A DNA stretch of 17,122 bases, taken from contig JANPAR010000012.1 of NCBI GenBank assembly GCA_031430015.1, positions 1 through 17,122 of the forward strand, in the 5' to 3' direction. The notes under the pieces are model-generated. The model searched no databases. It was not told the origin of the DNA and saw only the letters and a list, made by a program, of their open reading frames with translations. This stretch comes from CANJDH01 sp031430015 (GTDB lineage Bacteria; Pseudomonadota; Gammaproteobacteria; Burkholderiales; JAEUOS01). Position 1 is the stretch's first letter, and each line of letters opens with the position of its first letter. Shown here piece after piece: positions 1-7,579 of this stretch. A program made the position numbers and the translations under genes.

Positions 1-287
1 CCTACCAGCGCGAAAAGCACGTTGACGGGCGCATCAATCTCGCTGTGCTCGAGCAGGTGCACATGAGCCAGGCCGAGGTCGAGGACATGTACCAGGTGAT
101 GGCGATCGCCAATTACGAAGACCGCTTCGTGATTCCGAGTACCCACCGCGAGTACGCCGAGAACACTTTCAACATCCGTGGTGGCTGCGGCTTCTCGTTC
201 GGCAATGGCTGCTCCGATGGTGCCAGCGAGACCAGCCTGTTCGGCACCGACAAGCGCCGCACCATTCCCATCAAGCTGGAGGTCTGA
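1..287 (+). CDS. narH: NarH, respiratory nitrate reductase beta subunit (C-terminal part only)
   Basis: This is the last 94 codons of a gene that enters from the left edge; the reading frame begins at base 3 and ends with TGA at 285-287. NarH carries the four iron-sulfur clusters that pass electrons from the NarI hemes to the molybdenum site in NarG, on the cytoplasmic face of the inner membrane. The visible tail has the family's C-terminal features, including the EDRFVIPS stretch and the Gly/Cys-rich RGGCGFSFGNGC segment. The cluster-binding ferredoxin motifs lie outside the window. narJ follows after 4 bases and narI after that, the standard narGHJI order, which makes the call secure despite truncation by the window edge. 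Confidence 0.95.
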   Translation, partial: YQREKHVDGRINLAVLEQVHMSQAEVEDMYQVMAIANYEDRFVIPSTHREYAENTFNIRGGCGFSFGNGCSDGASETSLFGTDKRRTIPIKLEV

Positions 288-291
288 GGCC

Positions 292-987
292 ATGCAACTG
301 TTCATCAAACCCGTGGCAGCACCCCAGACGCTGCGCGTGCTGGCGCGCCTCTTGAGTTACCCCGGCACGGCGCTGCGTACTCACTTGCCGGAATTGCGTC
401 AGGCGCTTGCCGGTGAAGCGGCGTTGACTGAAACGCGGCTCGCCGAGCTCGATGCGCTCATGGAGTCGCTGGCGCACCGGCCGGCGCTCGACGTCGAAGC
501 CGATTACGTCGAACTGTTCGATCGCGGCCGCTCCACTTCGCTTCACTTGTTCGAGCATGTGCACGGCGACTCGCGCGAGCGTGGCCCGGCCATGATCGAC
601 CTGGCGCAGACCTACGAGAAGGCCGGCCTCTACCTTGCAGAAGGCGAAATGCCCGACTACCTGCCGGTGGCGCTCGAATTCACTTCGACCCAGCCGCCGC
701 GCGAGGCGCGTGCGTTCCTGGCCGAGACGGCGCATATCCTCAACGCCATCTTTGCCGCCTTGCAGCAACGCCGTAGCCCTTACGCCAGCATTCTTGGCGC
801 GCTGCTCGAACTGGCCGGCGAAACCGCGCAGCCGGTCAAGGTGGTGCCCGATGAGGCGATGGATGACATCTGGCAGGAACCGCCGGCGTTCGACGGCTGT
901 TCCTCGAAAGGGCAGGCCAGCCCAGGGCAGCCGCAACCGATCCACATGGTGCGTAAACCGCGCCCGGTTCGAGGAGCCGCAGCATGA
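292..987 (+). CDS. narJ: NarJ, nitrate reductase molybdenum cofactor assembly chaperone
   Basis: The 231-residue product matches the usual NarJ size and belongs to the TorD/NarJ all-helical chaperone family. NarJ binds apo-NarG, helps insert the molybdenum cofactor and iron-sulfur cluster, and releases NarGH to the NarI anchor; it is not part of the final enzyme. The sequence shows the family's early LARLLSYP motif (about residues 16-23), the central DYVELFDRGRSTSLHLFEH segment (about residues 67-85), and the MPDYLPVALEF motif near residue 120. The start at 292 is preferred over an upstream in-frame GTG/ATG because those would overlap narH deeply, whereas 292 sits 4 bases after the narH stop and just behind a GAGG. 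The C-terminal 40 residues are Pro/Gly-rich and probably disordered. The stop overlaps the narI start (ATGA), implying coupled translation. Confidence 0.95.
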   Translation: MQLFIKPVAAPQTLRVLARLLSYPGTALRTHLPELRQALAGEAALTETRLAELDALMESLAHRPALDVEADYVELFDRGRSTSLHLFEHVHGDSRERGPAMIDLAQTYEKAGLYLAEGEMPDYLPVALEFTSTQPPREARAFLAETAHILNAIFAALQQRRSPYASILGALLELAGETAQPVKVVPDEAMDDIWQEPPAFDGCSSKGQASPGQPQPIHMVRKPRPVRGAAA

Positions 988-1736
988 CCACACTGCATGG
1001 ATTTTTGTTCGGTGTCTACCCCTACCTCTGCCTGACGGTATTCCTGCTCGGCTGCCTGATCCGCTTCGACCGCGAACAGTATTCCTGGAAAAGCGATTCA
1101 TCGCAGCTGCTGCGCAGTGGATTGCTGCGCTGGGGCAGCAATCTGTTCCACGTCGGCATCCTGTTCCTGTTTTTCGGTCACGTAGTCGGACTGCTGACCC
1201 CGCACGCCTTTTACGCGCACTTCATGGAGGCCAGCTTCAAGCAGCAGGTGGCGATCTGGTCAGGCGGCGCGTTTGGCGTGCTGTGTTTCATTGGCCTCAC
1301 GATGCTGATCTACCGTCGCGTGTTCGATGACCGTATTCGCCGCACCAGCCACCCGACCGACATTGCGATTCTGGTGATCCTGTGGGTGCAGCTGGTCGTT
1401 GGGCTCATCACCCTGCCGTATTCCTGGGCGCACAACGACGGCGGTGTGATGCTGGTGCTGGCCGACTGGGCGCAACGCATCCTGACGTTTCGGCACGTCG
1501 ATGCCGCCGTGCTCGCCGAAGTGCCCTGGCCGTTTCAGTTCCACATCGTGTTCGGCATGACGATCTTCCTGCTGTTCCCGTTCAGCCGTCTGGTGCATGT
1601 GTGGAGCGGCTTTGCCACGGTGTTCTACCTGTTCCGCCCCTACCAGGTGGTGCGCTCGCGGCGTCTCAACCTGCCGGCCGGGCATTCTGCTCCAGGCCAC
1701 GCGTCTATGCCGCGCCAGTCCGGCAACCACCATTGA
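984..1736 (+). CDS. narI: NarI, respiratory nitrate reductase gamma subunit (cytochrome b)
   Basis: This encodes the 250-residue membrane anchor that oxidises quinol and passes electrons through two b-type hemes to NarH. Five hydrophobic segments are visible, at about residues 8-27, 52-72, 91-110, 126-146 and 183-205. The four heme-ligand histidines fall at exactly the numbers known from E. coli NarI: His56, His66, His187 and His205. The Ser/Arg-rich C-terminal tail is poorly conserved. The gene starts inside the narJ stop codon (ATGA overlap), as expected for a coupled narGHJI operon. Intact ligands and full length argue for a functional enzyme. Confidence 0.97.
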   Translation: MTTLHGFLFGVYPYLCLTVFLLGCLIRFDREQYSWKSDSSQLLRSGLLRWGSNLFHVGILFLFFGHVVGLLTPHAFYAHFMEASFKQQVAIWSGGAFGVLCFIGLTMLIYRRVFDDRIRRTSHPTDIAILVILWVQLVVGLITLPYSWAHNDGGVMLVLADWAQRILTFRHVDAAVLAEVPWPFQFHIVFGMTIFLLFPFSRLVHVWSGFATVFYLFRPYQVVRSRRLNLPAGHSAPGHASMPRQSGNHH

Positions 1737-1759
1737 AAAACCCCTGAAGGAGCGATGCC

Positions 1760-2578
1760 ATGCTGGGCGAACCGACCGTGTTCAGATTTGATGCCCCTGC
1801 GGGGTCTGGGGAACCTGTGGCGCCGCACATCAATCACGTGCCGCTGGTGGAAGAGGGCGCCACGCTGCCCGCCGAAGAACTGCGACAGCGCGCCTGCACC
1901 GAATTGCTGCGCCAGGCCGCGCAGCAGGCCGGCCTGCTCGGTGCCGACGACGCACCCGGCACCGACGGCGCGATCACCGAAGCCGCTGCCGAGGCCATCG
2001 AGGCGCTGCTCGAGCAATCTCTCAGTCTGCCCGAGCCTTCCGACGCGGCCTGCCGGCGCCACTACGCGGCCCAGGAAGCGCTGTATCGCACCGGCGAGCG
2101 CGTGCGCGTGCGCCACATCTTGTTTGCCGTGACTCCCGGAGTCGACGTGGTGGCCCTGCGCAAACGTGCCGAGATGGCCTTGCTCGAGGTGCGCTGCTTC
2201 GACGGCAAGGCCGCTGAGACCTTCGGCGCCACGGCGCGCCAGTTGTCGAACTGTCCAAGCGGCACCGAAGGCGGCGACCTCGGCTGGCTCACCAGCGAAG
2301 ACTGCGCTCCCGAATTTTCACGCGAGCTGTTTGGCCACATTGAGGTGGGCGTATTGCCGCGCCTGGTGCACAGCCGCTTCGGCCTGCACGTGGTCGAAGT
2401 GCTGGAGCGTGAGGCCGGCATGCAGCAGCCGTTCGAGTCGGTCAAGGGCGCGGTGGCGATGTCGCTGCGCCAGCAGACCTACGTGACGGCGCTGCGCCAG
2501 TACCTGCAGTTGCTGGCTGGCCAGGCGCTGGTGGAAGGCGTCGAACTGGACGCATCCACCACGCCTCTGGTGCAGTAA
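1760..2578 (+). CDS. PpiC/parvulin-type peptidyl-prolyl cis-trans isomerase (nar-associated, NifM-like)
   Basis: The 272-residue protein has a poorly conserved helical N-terminal half and a parvulin domain at about residues 112-216, with the diagnostic RVRHILF opening, the GGDLGW motif, a following EFSRELF helix and the HSRFGLHVVEVLERE ending. Parvulins speed cis-trans rotation at prolyl bonds. No signal peptide is visible, so it should act in the cytoplasm, like NifM, which matures nitrogenase Fe protein. A PpiC-type gene downstream of narI is known in several denitrifiers, for example Pseudomonas, which suggests a role in folding or maturing the reductase; that role is inference. An AAGGAG at 1747-1752 lies 7 bases before this ATG and only 2 bases before another ATG at 1755, so 1760 is the better start. 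Confidence 0.9.
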   Translation: MLGEPTVFRFDAPAGSGEPVAPHINHVPLVEEGATLPAEELRQRACTELLRQAAQQAGLLGADDAPGTDGAITEAAAEAIEALLEQSLSLPEPSDAACRRHYAAQEALYRTGERVRVRHILFAVTPGVDVVALRKRAEMALLEVRCFDGKAAETFGATARQLSNCPSGTEGGDLGWLTSEDCAPEFSRELFGHIEVGVLPRLVHSRFGLHVVEVLEREAGMQQPFESVKGAVAMSLRQQTYVTALRQYLQLLAGQALVEGVELDASTTPLVQ

Positions 2579-2590
2579 CCACACTCCACA

Positions 2591-2620
2591 AGGCACATGA
2601 GGGCACATGAGGGCACAAGA
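2591..2620 (+). repeat. Three tandem 10-bp repeats in the leader of the 2623 gene
   Basis: The bases read aggcacatga, gggcacatga and gggcacaaga, three near-identical head-to-tail units between the isomerase stop and the next ATG. Each junction between units creates a GAGGG purine run; the last, at 2609-2613, lies 9 bases from the ATG at 2623 and probably serves as its ribosome binding site. Unit number could vary by slippage without disturbing any reading frame. Confidence 0.7.
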
Positions 2621-2622
2621 GC

Positions 2623-3027
2623 ATGGACATTTCCAGTTTTGACGATTTGCTGCACGTGGCGCGCGCGCAAGCCGAGCCGCAACGCCTGTTGTTCGTGTTT
2701 GCCGGGGCCGAATTGCCCGACGACGCCACGCCGGCTGAACGGGCGCAGTTCGAGCAGGGGCAGGGCGGCGCACTGACGCCAATCATGTGCGTCGACAAGA
2801 CTCCCGCGGAGCTGGCTACCTTTGCGTCACTGGTTGAGGAAGCGCGCGACTACGGTACCGAGTGGGCCATCGTCTTTGTCGCGGCCTTGTCCGGACGGCA
2901 GGGCCAGGCGCCGAGCGACGACGCGGCCGAAGGCGCGCTCAATCGGATGGTGGCGTCGATCAAGGCGGGGCAGTTCGCCTCCTTCATTCCGTTCGACCGC
3001 CAGGGTATCGGCGTCATGCTCAACTGA
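2623..3027 (+). CDS. Conserved small protein of unknown function in the nar operon
   Basis: This encodes an acidic 134-residue protein with no signal peptide and no membrane segment, so it is probably cytoplasmic. I recall close relatives in betaproteobacterial genomes labelled 'ribonucleotide reductase subunit alpha', but this chain is far too short for that enzyme and shows none of its active-site features, so the label looks wrong. Visible features are a hydrophobic LLFVFAGAELPDD strand near residues 23-35, a single cysteine in the segment TPIMCVDKTP, a WAIVFVAAL strand near residue 84, and a C-terminal FIPFDRQGIGVML segment, suggesting one compact alpha/beta domain. It lies 44 bases after the isomerase gene and 7 bases before the gamma-carbonic-anhydrase-like gene, which fits co-transcription with nar. 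I cannot assign a function. Confidence 0.85.
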   Translation: MDISSFDDLLHVARAQAEPQRLLFVFAGAELPDDATPAERAQFEQGQGGALTPIMCVDKTPAELATFASLVEEARDYGTEWAIVFVAALSGRQGQAPSDDAAEGALNRMVASIKAGQFASFIPFDRQGIGVMLN

Positions 3028-3034
3028 GGCCGCG

Positions 3035-3595
3035 ATGATCCGGCGCAATCCGCGTGGCGACACGCCGGTAGTGCACGAATCGGCGTTCGTCGACCACACT
3101 GCCATCATCTGCGGCCAGGTGATCGTAGGTGAAAACGTCTTCATCGGCCCGTATGCGGTGATCCGCGCTGACGAGGTCAACGCCAACGGCGACATGGAGC
3201 CGATCATTATCGGCGCCAACTCGAACATCCAGGATGGCGTGGTGATCCACTCCAAGGCCGGCGCCCTGGTGTCGATTGGCGAAAGCACCACCATCGCACA
3301 CCGCTCAATCGTGCACGGGCCGTGTACAGTGGGCAGCTTTGTATTCGTCGGTTTCAACTCGGTGCTGTACAACTGCGTGGTGCACGACCATGCGGTGGTG
3401 CGCCATAGTTGTGTGATCGATGGCCGCGTTATTCCCGAGCGCTTTTACGTGCCTTCGTCGACCAAGGTCAACCACGAGACCGACCTTGCCACCTTGCCGC
3501 GCGTCTCGGCTGAAGCCGAGGGTTTTTCCGAGGGGGTGGTGCGCACCAACTTGCAACTGGCGCGCGACTACCGCAGGATTCAGAACGAGTTTTAA
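3035..3595 (+). CDS. Gamma-carbonic-anhydrase-like left-handed beta-helix (hexapeptide repeat) protein
   Basis: The 186-residue protein is built from imperfect hexapeptide repeats (for example VIVGEN, VFIGPY, IIIGAN, VSIGES) at residues 15-130, followed by a C-terminal helix; such proteins form trimers. The features of active gamma carbonic anhydrases are present: Arg44 and Asp46 in an IRADE motif, Gln66 in NIQDG, and candidate zinc ligands His72, His89 and His94 in VIHS and AHRSIVHG. The acidic loop of the archaeal Cam enzyme is missing, as in bacterial CaiE/YrdA/PaaY-type relatives, so carbonic anhydrase activity is possible but not certain. The start at 3035 is chosen because it comes just after the preceding stop and opens directly into the repeat fold. 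The next gene starts 1 base after the stop. Confidence 0.9.
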   Translation: MIRRNPRGDTPVVHESAFVDHTAIICGQVIVGENVFIGPYAVIRADEVNANGDMEPIIIGANSNIQDGVVIHSKAGALVSIGESTTIAHRSIVHGPCTVGSFVFVGFNSVLYNCVVHDHAVVRHSCVIDGRVIPERFYVPSSTKVNHETDLATLPRVSAEAEGFSEGVVRTNLQLARDYRRIQNEF

Positions 3596-3596
3596 G

Positions 3597-4160
3597 ATGC
3601 GCCGGATGCAGCGCGACAACAGCTTCCCCGGTTTCAGTGCGCCGGCCGCCGGGCCGGAGGCGCCCCTCGAAATGCTCGCTGCCTGCCACGGCCGGGTTGA
3701 ACACCAGTGCGCCACGCTTGAGCGCCTGGTTGTGCACATGCTTACCCACGGGTCCGACCAGCAGGCCCGCAGCGCCGCCGCGAGCGTGATGCGTTATTTC
3801 GACACCGCCGCGCGGGACCACCATGCAGACGAAGAAGAGGACCTCTTTCCGGCGTTGATTGAATCGATGGCCGGCTCGGACGCCGTGTGCATTCGCGAAC
3901 TCACCGAATCCCTCAGCGCAGAGCATCGCCGCCTCGATCTCGCCTGGCGCGTGTTGCGCGCCACGCTTGAACGGATCGCGGCGGGTGACTCCGCGACGCT
4001 CGATGCAGACGCAGTGGCCGCCTTCACTCAAACCTATGCGCGCCACATCGAGCGCGAAGAGAACGAACTCCTGCCCATGGCAGCGCGGCTGCTGGGGGAT
4101 GTGCAGCTCGACGAGGTCGGACGTGCGATGCGTGAACGCCGCGGGATTGACGCTTTCTAG
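3597..4160 (+). CDS. Hemerythrin HHE-domain protein
   Basis: The 187-residue protein has the helical-bundle signature of bacterial hemerythrin-like proteins: a first His-rich helix (ACHGRVEHQC, about residues 29-38), HHADEEEDLFP near residue 78, AEHRRLD near residue 108, and a final HIEREENELLP near residue 151. These His, Glu and Asp residues normally hold a di-iron centre that binds O2 or NO. In a nitrate-respiring cell this could sense or buffer nitric oxide or oxygen, or donate iron; which of these applies is inference. The ATG at 3597 follows the upstream stop by 1 base, so translation is probably coupled; an ATG at 3606 is an alternative. This is the last gene of the plus-strand nar block. 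Confidence 0.88.
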   Translation: MRRMQRDNSFPGFSAPAAGPEAPLEMLAACHGRVEHQCATLERLVVHMLTHGSDQQARSAAASVMRYFDTAARDHHADEEEDLFPALIESMAGSDAVCIRELTESLSAEHRRLDLAWRVLRATLERIAAGDSATLDADAVAAFTQTYARHIEREENELLPMAARLLGDVQLDEVGRAMRERRGIDAF

Positions 4161-4161
4161 A

Positions 4162-4182
4162 AAGGCTCTCCCGGAAAGCCTT
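4162..4182. terminator. Weak hairpin between convergent units
   Basis: AAGGCT at 4162-4167 and AGCCTT at 4177-4182 form a 6-bp stem between the hemerythrin stop and the end of the convergent ABC operon. There is no good T tract on the plus side, and only TTTCT follows on the minus side. It could end transcription weakly from either direction, but this is a low-confidence call. Confidence 0.3.
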
Positions 4183-4202
4183 GGTGGACAGGGGTTTTCA
4201 GG

Positions 4203-4958
4203 CTATGACTTCTGCAACGACCGTTCCATGCGGTTCTCCGCGCGGTCTGCCACCAAATTCCCGTCAACCAATTCGATGATGCGGTCGCAGCGCTGTGCGA
4301 GGCGCGGGTCGTGCGTCACAATCAAAAACGTGGTGCCGCTGTCGAGATTGACCTTGCGCAGCAGCGCGAACACCGCGTCCGACGATTTGGTGTCGAGGTT
4401 GCCAGTCGGCTCGTCTGCCAGCAACAGGGCCGGGCGCATTGCCAGAGCGCGCGCGATCGCCACGCGCTGCTGCTGCCCGCCGGAAATGTCGGAGGCTTTG
4501 TTGTTGGCCCACGGCGTCAGGCCCACTTGCCCAATCAGTTCTTCGGCGCGGCTGCGCATCGCCTGATCCGGCCAACCTTGTTGTGACAGCATTGGCATCA
4601 TCACGTTTTCGACGGCGGTGAATTCGGACAGCAGGTAGTGGTGCTGAAACACGAAGCCCAAGGCGTGGCCGCGCAGGCTTGTGAGTGCGCCATCGTCCAG
4701 ACCGCTGGTGTCCTGGCCATCAATCCACAGCCGGCCCGCGCTTGGGCTGTCGAGCAGGCCGATCAGATTGAGCAGTGTGCTTTTGCCGCCGCCCGAGGGG
4801 CCGATCAGCGCGGCAAATTCGCCGCGTGCCAGTTTGAGGTCAATGCCATGCAGCACTTCGACTTCAGCCGGTGTGCCGACGCCGTAGGACTTGCGCACGC
4901 CTTCGAGGCGCAGGGTGTCGTGCTGGGCCGGGGTACTCATTTGCTCAACCGCGCGCAT
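4203..4958 (-). CDS. LolD/MacB-type ABC transporter ATP-binding protein
   Basis: This is a complete 251-residue nucleotide-binding subunit. Walker A (GPSGGGKS) is at about residues 53-60, the Q-loop Gln at 105, the signature ISGGQ at 158-162, Walker B LLLADEP at 178-184, and a switch His in VTHDPR. The VFQHHYLLSEFTAVENVMMP region is typical of the LolD/MacB/FtsE subfamily, whose ATPases work with FtsX-fold permeases by mechanotransmission. The chosen start overlaps the permease stop (TGATG); a second ATG at 4940 begins the better-conserved part of the chain and is equally possible. It is the last gene of a three-gene minus-strand operon. The substrate cannot be read from the sequence. Confidence 0.93.
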   Translation of the reverse strand: MRAVEQMSTPAQHDTLRLEGVRKSYGVGTPAEVEVLHGIDLKLARGEFAALIGPSGGGKSTLLNLIGLLDSPSAGRLWIDGQDTSGLDDGALTSLRGHALGFVFQHHYLLSEFTAVENVMMPMLSQQGWPDQAMRSRAEELIGQVGLTPWANNKASDISGGQQQRVAIARALAMRPALLLADEPTGNLDTKSSDAVFALLRKVNLDSGTTFLIVTHDPRLAQRCDRIIELVDGNLVADRAENRMERSLQKS

Positions 4959-6184
4959 CAACCGCGAATCGCCACTGCCGGGTCGAGCCGCGCGGCGCGC
5001 CGGGCCGGCAACACGGCGGCCAGCGTGCCCACGAGCGTGGCCCCGGCTGCGGCCAGCACAAACAGCGAAGGCGGCATCTCGATGATGAACATGACAGTGC
5101 CATCCGGATTGCGCGCAATGCCGCGCCACACCTGAAAAAAACCCCAGCCCAGAATCGAGCCCGCCAGCGAGCCGGCCAGCCCCATCACCGCGCCTTGCAG
5201 CAGAAACAGGCGCAGCACCTGGCCGCGCGTGGTGCCCATCGCACGCAGGATGCCGATTTCTTTGGACTTTTGCACCACCGACACCACCAGCACGCTGGCA
5301 ATGCCGAGCGCGACGGTGAGGGCGACGAACACGCGAATCAGCACACTCGACATGGTCTGTGCCGCGAGTGCGGTGAAGAATTGTGCGTTGGTGCGGATCC
5401 AGCTTTCGGCCAACAGGCCGGTGGCCGCTTCAATCCGCTGCGCCACTTCCTCGGCGGTGAACGGATCACGCACATTGACGTTGATGGTTGAGATGCCACC
5501 GGGCAGATCCAGCAGACTTTGTGCGGTGCGCAGGGCCACGTAAGCGTTGCGCTGGTTGACGGCCTTGTTGCCAAAATCGAGCAGGGCCGTCACGGTGAGA
5601 GTGACTGACGCGCCGTGCGCGGTGGTGATGCGCAGCTTGTCGCCGATGGTGGCGCCTAGATCGCGCGCGAGCTCGATGCCCGGCATGATGTCTGCGCTAT
5701 CAACCCGCAATTGGCCGGCCGTGAGCTTGTCGGCCAGCGGGGTGATGCGGGTGTAGCTGTCCAATTCGATCCCGATTAGCGACACTGCGTTGCTGGCATC
5801 GCCACGCGCCGCGAAGCCCGCGCCGCTGACGATGGCGGCCACGTCGGTCACATCTCGCATGCGCGCGATTTCACCGCGTACCTGTTGCCACTGGTCGATG
5901 GAGCGCAGGCGCTGTGCCTTGGCCTGCACCAGCGCGGCACTCGGCGCGGCGGTTTCGTCACGCAGCGTACGCGCCGCTTCGCGCGGCGGCGCGATCACGA
6001 TTTGCGCGATTGAGTTCAGCGTGCGCTTGAACAGGTTTGACTGCAGGCCGCTCAGCAGCGCCGACATGAACACAATCACCGCCACACCCACCGCTACGCC
6101 GGTAACGATGAGCAGAGTCTGCGTCAGCCCGCTGCGCATGAAGCGAAACGCGGTAATGGCTTCGAAGGGGAGAAAGCGGTTCAT
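4958..6184 (-). CDS. FtsX/MacB-family ABC transporter permease
   Basis: The 408-residue protein has the layout of MacB/LolC/DevC-type permeases: a short cytoplasmic N-terminus, a first membrane helix at about residues 21-43, a periplasmic domain of about 230 residues, then three C-terminal membrane helices. The FtsX motif KSKEIGILRAMG lies in the cytoplasmic loop after the second helix. Such permeases move periplasmic substrates (drugs, toxins, lipoproteins, peptides) rather than importing solutes. The start codon overlaps the stop of the membrane fusion gene (ATGA), and the stop overlaps a possible start of the ATPase gene, so all three subunits are probably made in step. With its neighbours it resembles MacAB or DevBCA, where the permease and ATPase are separate chains. 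Confidence 0.92.
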   Translation of the reverse strand: MNRFLPFEAITAFRFMRSGLTQTLLIVTGVAVGVAVIVFMSALLSGLQSNLFKRTLNSIAQIVIAPPREAARTLRDETAAPSAALVQAKAQRLRSIDQWQQVRGEIARMRDVTDVAAIVSGAGFAARGDASNAVSLIGIELDSYTRITPLADKLTAGQLRVDSADIMPGIELARDLGATIGDKLRITTAHGASVTLTVTALLDFGNKAVNQRNAYVALRTAQSLLDLPGGISTINVNVRDPFTAEEVAQRIEAATGLLAESWIRTNAQFFTALAAQTMSSVLIRVFVALTVALGIASVLVVSVVQKSKEIGILRAMGTTRGQVLRLFLLQGAVMGLAGSLAGSILGWGFFQVWRGIARNPDGTVMFIIEMPPSLFVLAAAGATLVGTLAAVLPARRAARLDPAVAIRG

Positions 6185-7446
6185 GGTTCAGCCTTGGTGC
6201 GCACCCGCTGCCCGGCTTTGACCAAGCCGTTTGACGGCGGCACCAGCCGCTCGCCTTCGGTCACACCTTCCAGCACCTCGATGCGCGCATCACCGCGCAG
6301 GCCCAGCTTGAGCGGCACCCGCACCGCATGGCCATCGCGCACCGCCAATACCCAAGGCTGCGCGCTGGCGCCATCACGCACTGCTTCCGCCGGTATCACC
6401 ACTACTTTGGTGCGGCGTTCCACTTCAATTTCGACTGACACGGTCATGTCCTGCCGCAGCGTGGCTGGTGGCGACGGCACACGAAGCTTGACCTCGACTG
6501 CGCCGCGTGCGGCGTCAATCCCCGGGTTGATGTAAGCGATCTGCGCCTCAAAACGCCCGGCCGGGTAGGCATCGGCCGAGGCCTGCGCCTTCTGGCCCAC
6601 GGCCAGCATGGCCAAGTTTTTCTCATCAATCTGCACCACCAGTTCGGTGTCACCCGCCGGTGCCAGCAGCATCAAGTCCTTGCCCGGCTGCACGATGGCA
6701 CCGGGTTCGACGTTGCGGCCAATGAGCACGCCATCGGCCGGAGCGCGCACGGTGTGTTGTGCCAGCCGGGCAGCAGCCAATGCGAGGCTGGCGCGCGCCT
6801 GATCCAGCGCAGTGCGCGCGAGGGCGGCGTCACTGCCGGCCGGGCGGCTGCTCTGCACCTGCACCTGTGCCGCACGTAACTGGCTCTCGGCCACGTCGAG
6901 GTTGCGCTGCGCCTCGTCGAGCGCGGCCTGGCCGATAAATCCTTTGGCATGCAACTCCTGGTCGCGCTGCACCACGCGCCGCAACTGCCGCACGTTGGCT
7001 TCACTTTGCAGCACGCTTTGTTCCGCCACCGGCAGCCCGACTTCACGCACCTGGCGCACCCGCGCCTCAGCCTGCGCCACCGCAGCGGCAGCCTGCGCCA
7101 TTGCTGCGCGCTCATCCTGGTCTTCGAGCACGATCAGTATCTGCCCGCGCGTGACGCTTTGCCCCTCGCGTACCGGCACGTGCGCCACGCGTCCGGTGAC
7201 TTCAACGCCGATGGCGGCACGCTGCGGTGTCATCACGCGCCCGCTCGCCACCACGGTTTGCACCAGATCGCTGCGCACCGCTGCCAATGTTTCCACTGGC
7301 CGGCCGAGCAACCAATAGCCTGCCAGCAAGATGACCAGCACGAATGCTACGGCGGCGAGCAGGGCAGACTTGCTCCAGCCGCTGCAGTTCAGTCGAATGG
7401 ATAGGGTGGATGCTGCATAGCAGGCCGGCAGGGCATTCATTGGCAT
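6181..7446 (-). CDS. HlyD/MacA-type periplasmic membrane fusion protein
   Basis: The product is about 421 residues long. One N-terminal membrane anchor (about residues 27-47) is followed by a barrel-sandwich segment, a long Ala/Gln/Arg-rich coiled-coil hairpin (about residues 112-215), and lipoyl plus beta-barrel domains, including the ADGVLIGRNVEPGAIVQPG hallmark of the returning lipoyl half. Proteins of this type bridge an inner-membrane ABC transporter to an outer-membrane channel of the TolC family; no TolC gene is in the window. The start is uncertain: ATGs at 7446 and 7440 both lack a clear ribosome binding site, and a longer frame reaches 7536. It heads the operon with the permease and ATPase and diverges from trxC. 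Confidence 0.88.
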   Translation of the reverse strand: MPMNALPACYAASTLSIRLNCSGWSKSALLAAVAFVLVILLAGYWLLGRPVETLAAVRSDLVQTVVASGRVMTPQRAAIGVEVTGRVAHVPVREGQSVTRGQILIVLEDQDERAAMAQAAAAVAQAEARVRQVREVGLPVAEQSVLQSEANVRQLRRVVQRDQELHAKGFIGQAALDEAQRNLDVAESQLRAAQVQVQSSRPAGSDAALARTALDQARASLALAAARLAQHTVRAPADGVLIGRNVEPGAIVQPGKDLMLLAPAGDTELVVQIDEKNLAMLAVGQKAQASADAYPAGRFEAQIAYINPGIDAARGAVEVKLRVPSPPATLRQDMTVSVEIEVERRTKVVVIPAEAVRDGASAQPWVLAVRDGHAVRVPLKLGLRGDARIEVLEGVTEGERLVPPSNGLVKAGQRVRTKAEP

Positions 7447-7579
7447 TCGGGCAAGGGGGCACAAGAGTCCTATCCTGACGCGATGGCGCAGAAGCGGTTT
7501 GATCCAGCGCAAATGCAATCCGCATTGCGGCTGCACAATCGCTGCCTCGGTTCATATCCATATCAAACGGAGAAACGCC

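Noticed and set aside
271..1101. A 276-codon minus-strand open frame across narJ and narI
   Set aside because: It is antisense to two well-recognised genes, with Arg/Gly-rich composition and no domain.
4638..5491. Plus-strand open frames opposite the ABC transporter genes
   Set aside because: They are shadows of the clear LolD- and FtsX-type genes on the minus strand and have no recognisable motifs.
7499..7512. Possible FNR box upstream of trxC (TTGATCCAGCGCAA)
   Set aside because: The second half-site matches at only 3 of 5 bases and no -10 element is suitably placed, so it is weaker than the hsp20 site and not called.
7515..7528. GCAAT-N4-ATTGC inverted repeat between the membrane fusion gene and trxC
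   Set aside because: The 5-bp arms are too short to call an operator without comparative support.
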